This document shows positions 4,821 to 5,846 of a DNA stretch of 5,846 nucleotides, one piece after another. The position numbers and the translations under genes are program-made. Origin of the DNA: Alphaproteobacteria bacterium (GTDB lineage Bacteria; Pseudomonadota; Alphaproteobacteria; UBA828); the NCBI GenBank assembly GCA_029937205.1, contig JAPYQV010000199.1, positions 1 to 5,846 of the forward strand, read 5' to 3'. Within the stretch, counting starts at the first letter, position 1; each line of letters starts with the position of its first letter. The notes under the pieces are model-generated. The model worked only from the letters and a program-made list of their open reading frames with translations. It searched no databases and had not been told where the DNA came from.

Positions 4821-5675
4821 TTAGGTCGCCAGTTTGCGATCGATAATTTCAAGCGCCTGGGCGAGATAAGGTTTGAACAGCGGATAGTTCTCGCTCATGG
4901 GAAAATGGCCGAGATTCTTCATCTCGATGAATTCGCAGCCCTCGACCTGCTCGGCGGTCGCCCGGGTGACCTCCGGCGGGGTGAGAAAATCATAGCTGCC
5001 TGTCATCATCACCAGCGGGCATTTGGCGGTGTCGATTTCGTGCAGGCGCCCGCGCAGATCATGATCCATCGAATAAAAATGTAAATCGCCCTTGAGCACT
5101 TCGGCGCCCTGCATGTGATACCACAGCGTCAACCAGCGCTCGTCATCGGGTGACATCGGCGCCATCATATCCCACACACCGCTCGAGCAGACCTGCGCGC
5201 CATTGGTATGGGGATGGCGCCACCAATCGAGCCACCAGCCGGGCGCGTAATCGGCCGCCTGCAGCGGGATAATGGCGCGGAACCGCTCCGGGCAGCGCAG
5301 TGCCAAATGCAGCGCCACGCAGCCGGAAAAGGACGAGCCCAGGAATGTCGGCTGATCGAGTTCGAGCGCATCGCAAAAAGCAGTGACGAAATTGACGAAA
5401 TGGTCCGCCGTCAGACGATAATCCTCTTTCCACCACTCGGCATTCCGCGGCGGGTCCGACTTGCCGTGGCGCGCCATATCGTAGGCGATGATGCGGTAGC
5501 GTGACGTGAAATCCTCATCTTCCAACAGGTGGCGCCATTGATGGTTATGGGTCGCCGCCGTGTGGTGGCAAACCAGCGGCGGGCCGTCGCCGTTTTCGAG
5601 CCAGAACACGCGGTATTCCAGGTCATCGACGTCGATGGTGACGTAGCGCCCGATCACCGGGGAAATTTTTGCCAT
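4821..5675 (-). CDS. Alpha/beta hydrolase, MhpC-like, substrate unknown
   Basis: Complete 284-residue alpha/beta-hydrolase with no signal peptide. Visible landmarks are an N-terminal beta-sheet region with an unusual oxyanion segment CHHTAATHNHQW (36-47), the strand-turn AYDMARHGKSD (64-74), the nucleophile elbow LGSSFSG with Ser115, the acid Asp229 in TGSYDFLTPPE, and His257 in LGHFP. The elbow reads G-S-S-F-S, with Ser117 in place of the second Gly of the usual GxSxG. A Trp-rich cap spans about 145-200. Such enzymes include C-C hydrolases, esterases and lactonases; the sequence does not say which. The start at 5675 is well supported by GGGAGG 9 bases upstream. It follows the partial gene at the right edge by 15 bases, so the two are very likely one operon and may act in the same, perhaps catabolic, pathway. 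Confidence 0.9.
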   Translation of the reverse strand: MAKISPVIGRYVTIDVDDLEYRVFWLENGDGPPLVCHHTAATHNHQWRHLLEDEDFTSRYRIIAYDMARHGKSDPPRNAEWWKEDYRLTADHFVNFVTAFCDALELDQPTFLGSSFSGCVALHLALRCPERFRAIIPLQAADYAPGWWLDWWRHPHTNGAQVCSSGVWDMMAPMSPDDERWLTLWYHMQGAEVLKGDLHFYSMDHDLRGRLHEIDTAKCPLVMMTGSYDFLTPPEVTRATAEQVEGCEFIEMKNLGHFPMSENYPLFKPYLAQALEIIDRKLAT

Positions 5676-5684
5676 TTTCCGTCC

Positions 5685-5690
5685 CCTCCC
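5685..5690 (-). promoter_or_regulatory. Shine-Dalgarno site of the alpha/beta hydrolase gene
   Basis: On the minus strand GGGAGG lies in the 15-base gap between the preceding stop codon and the ATG at 5675, 9 bases from the start. It supports that start and translation from a shared mRNA. Confidence 0.65.
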
Positions 5691-5846
5691 TTACACCGGC
5701 ACGCCGGTTTGGCGCAGCAATTCAAACTGCGCGGTAAAATTACGCAAATTCTGCATCAGCACGGTGATATTGCCCTCGATGCGCAAATCCTCGCGCACCG
5801 ACGCCGCCCAGATGCCGTGGAAAAACGGCGGCGGATGCTTCTGGCT
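5691..5846 (-). CDS. C-terminal end of an unrecognised protein (5' end outside window)
   Basis: Open from the right edge, in frame with codon 5846-5844, and ending at TAA (5693-5691). The 51 visible residues include a Pro-rich KHPPPFFHGIW segment, then an apparently helical stretch through LRIEGNITVLMQNLRNFTAQ, ending in LLRQTGVPV. Codon use resembles the neighbours and there is no competing frame with better coding character. I do not recognise the family and assign no function. It precedes the alpha/beta hydrolase gene by 15 bases on the same strand, which argues for a shared operon. The 3' end contains a short inverted repeat (ACCGGC/GCCGGT, 5695-5708) inside the coding sequence, without a T run. 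Confidence 0.7.
   Translation of the reverse strand, partial: SQKHPPPFFHGIWAASVREDLRIEGNITVLMQNLRNFTAQFELLRQTGVPV

Noticed and set aside
5695..5708. ACCGGC-AC-GCCGGT inverted repeat as a terminator
   Set aside because: The loop is only 2 bases, no T run follows on either strand, and it sits inside a coding 3' end with another gene starting 20 bases on.
1..5846. CRISPR array, tRNA, insertion sequence or phage genes
   Set aside because: No regularly spaced direct repeats outside the TPR gene, no tRNA-like cloverleaf with a CCA-type end, and no transposase or integrase motifs were seen on either strand by eye.

Overview
The window looks like chromosomal DNA from an alphaproteobacterium. It is moderately GC-rich. 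The genes resemble alphaproteobacterial ones: a hybrid-kinase-style receiver domain, a short PNPOx-type PdxH, and a Rickettsia 17-kDa-antigen-like glycine-zipper lipoprotein divergent from pdxH. I see no phage genes, insertion sequences, CRISPR arrays, tRNAs or rRNAs. Species-level placement is not possible from this window. Apart from one decayed gene and a few small sites, the genes belong to known families, and I did not find a convincing undescribed multi-gene system.

Layout. Bases 2-352 (+) are the 3' end of a gene ending in a response-regulator receiver domain. It runs into, and overlaps by 46 bp, the 3' end of a minus-strand block. Read in transcription order, that block is pdxH (4117-3518), a FieF/YiiP-type cation diffusion facilitator (3470-2553), a secreted protein with eight 42-residue kinesin-light-chain-type TPR repeats (2536-1454), a decayed C-terminal scrap of an M20 amidohydrolase (about 1453-1190), and a proline-iminopeptidase-family hydrolase (1200-307). 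Gaps are short (47, 16 and about 12 bases, then an overlap), so co-transcription is plausible, though the functions do not form one pathway.

Bases 4118-4333 are an AT-rich divergent control region between pdxH (-) and the glycine-zipper lipoprotein gene (+, 4334-4816). It holds a perfect 10-bp palindrome, weak promoter-like hexamers, a 7-bp stem-loop in the lipoprotein leader and a strong Shine-Dalgarno site. The lipoprotein gene converges, with a 4-base gap, on a second minus-strand operon: the C-terminal end of an unrecognised protein (5846-5691), then 15 bases later an alpha/beta hydrolase (5675-4821).

The most informative observation is the M20 remnant. It keeps the C-terminal metal-site region of the family, lacks most of the protein, and carries what looks like a Trp-to-amber (TGG to TAG) change. 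Beyond the amber codon the family-like tail continues and would stop inside the start of the downstream hydrolase. This suggests an ancestral, translationally coupled amidohydrolase-peptidase pair, of which only the second gene survives intact.
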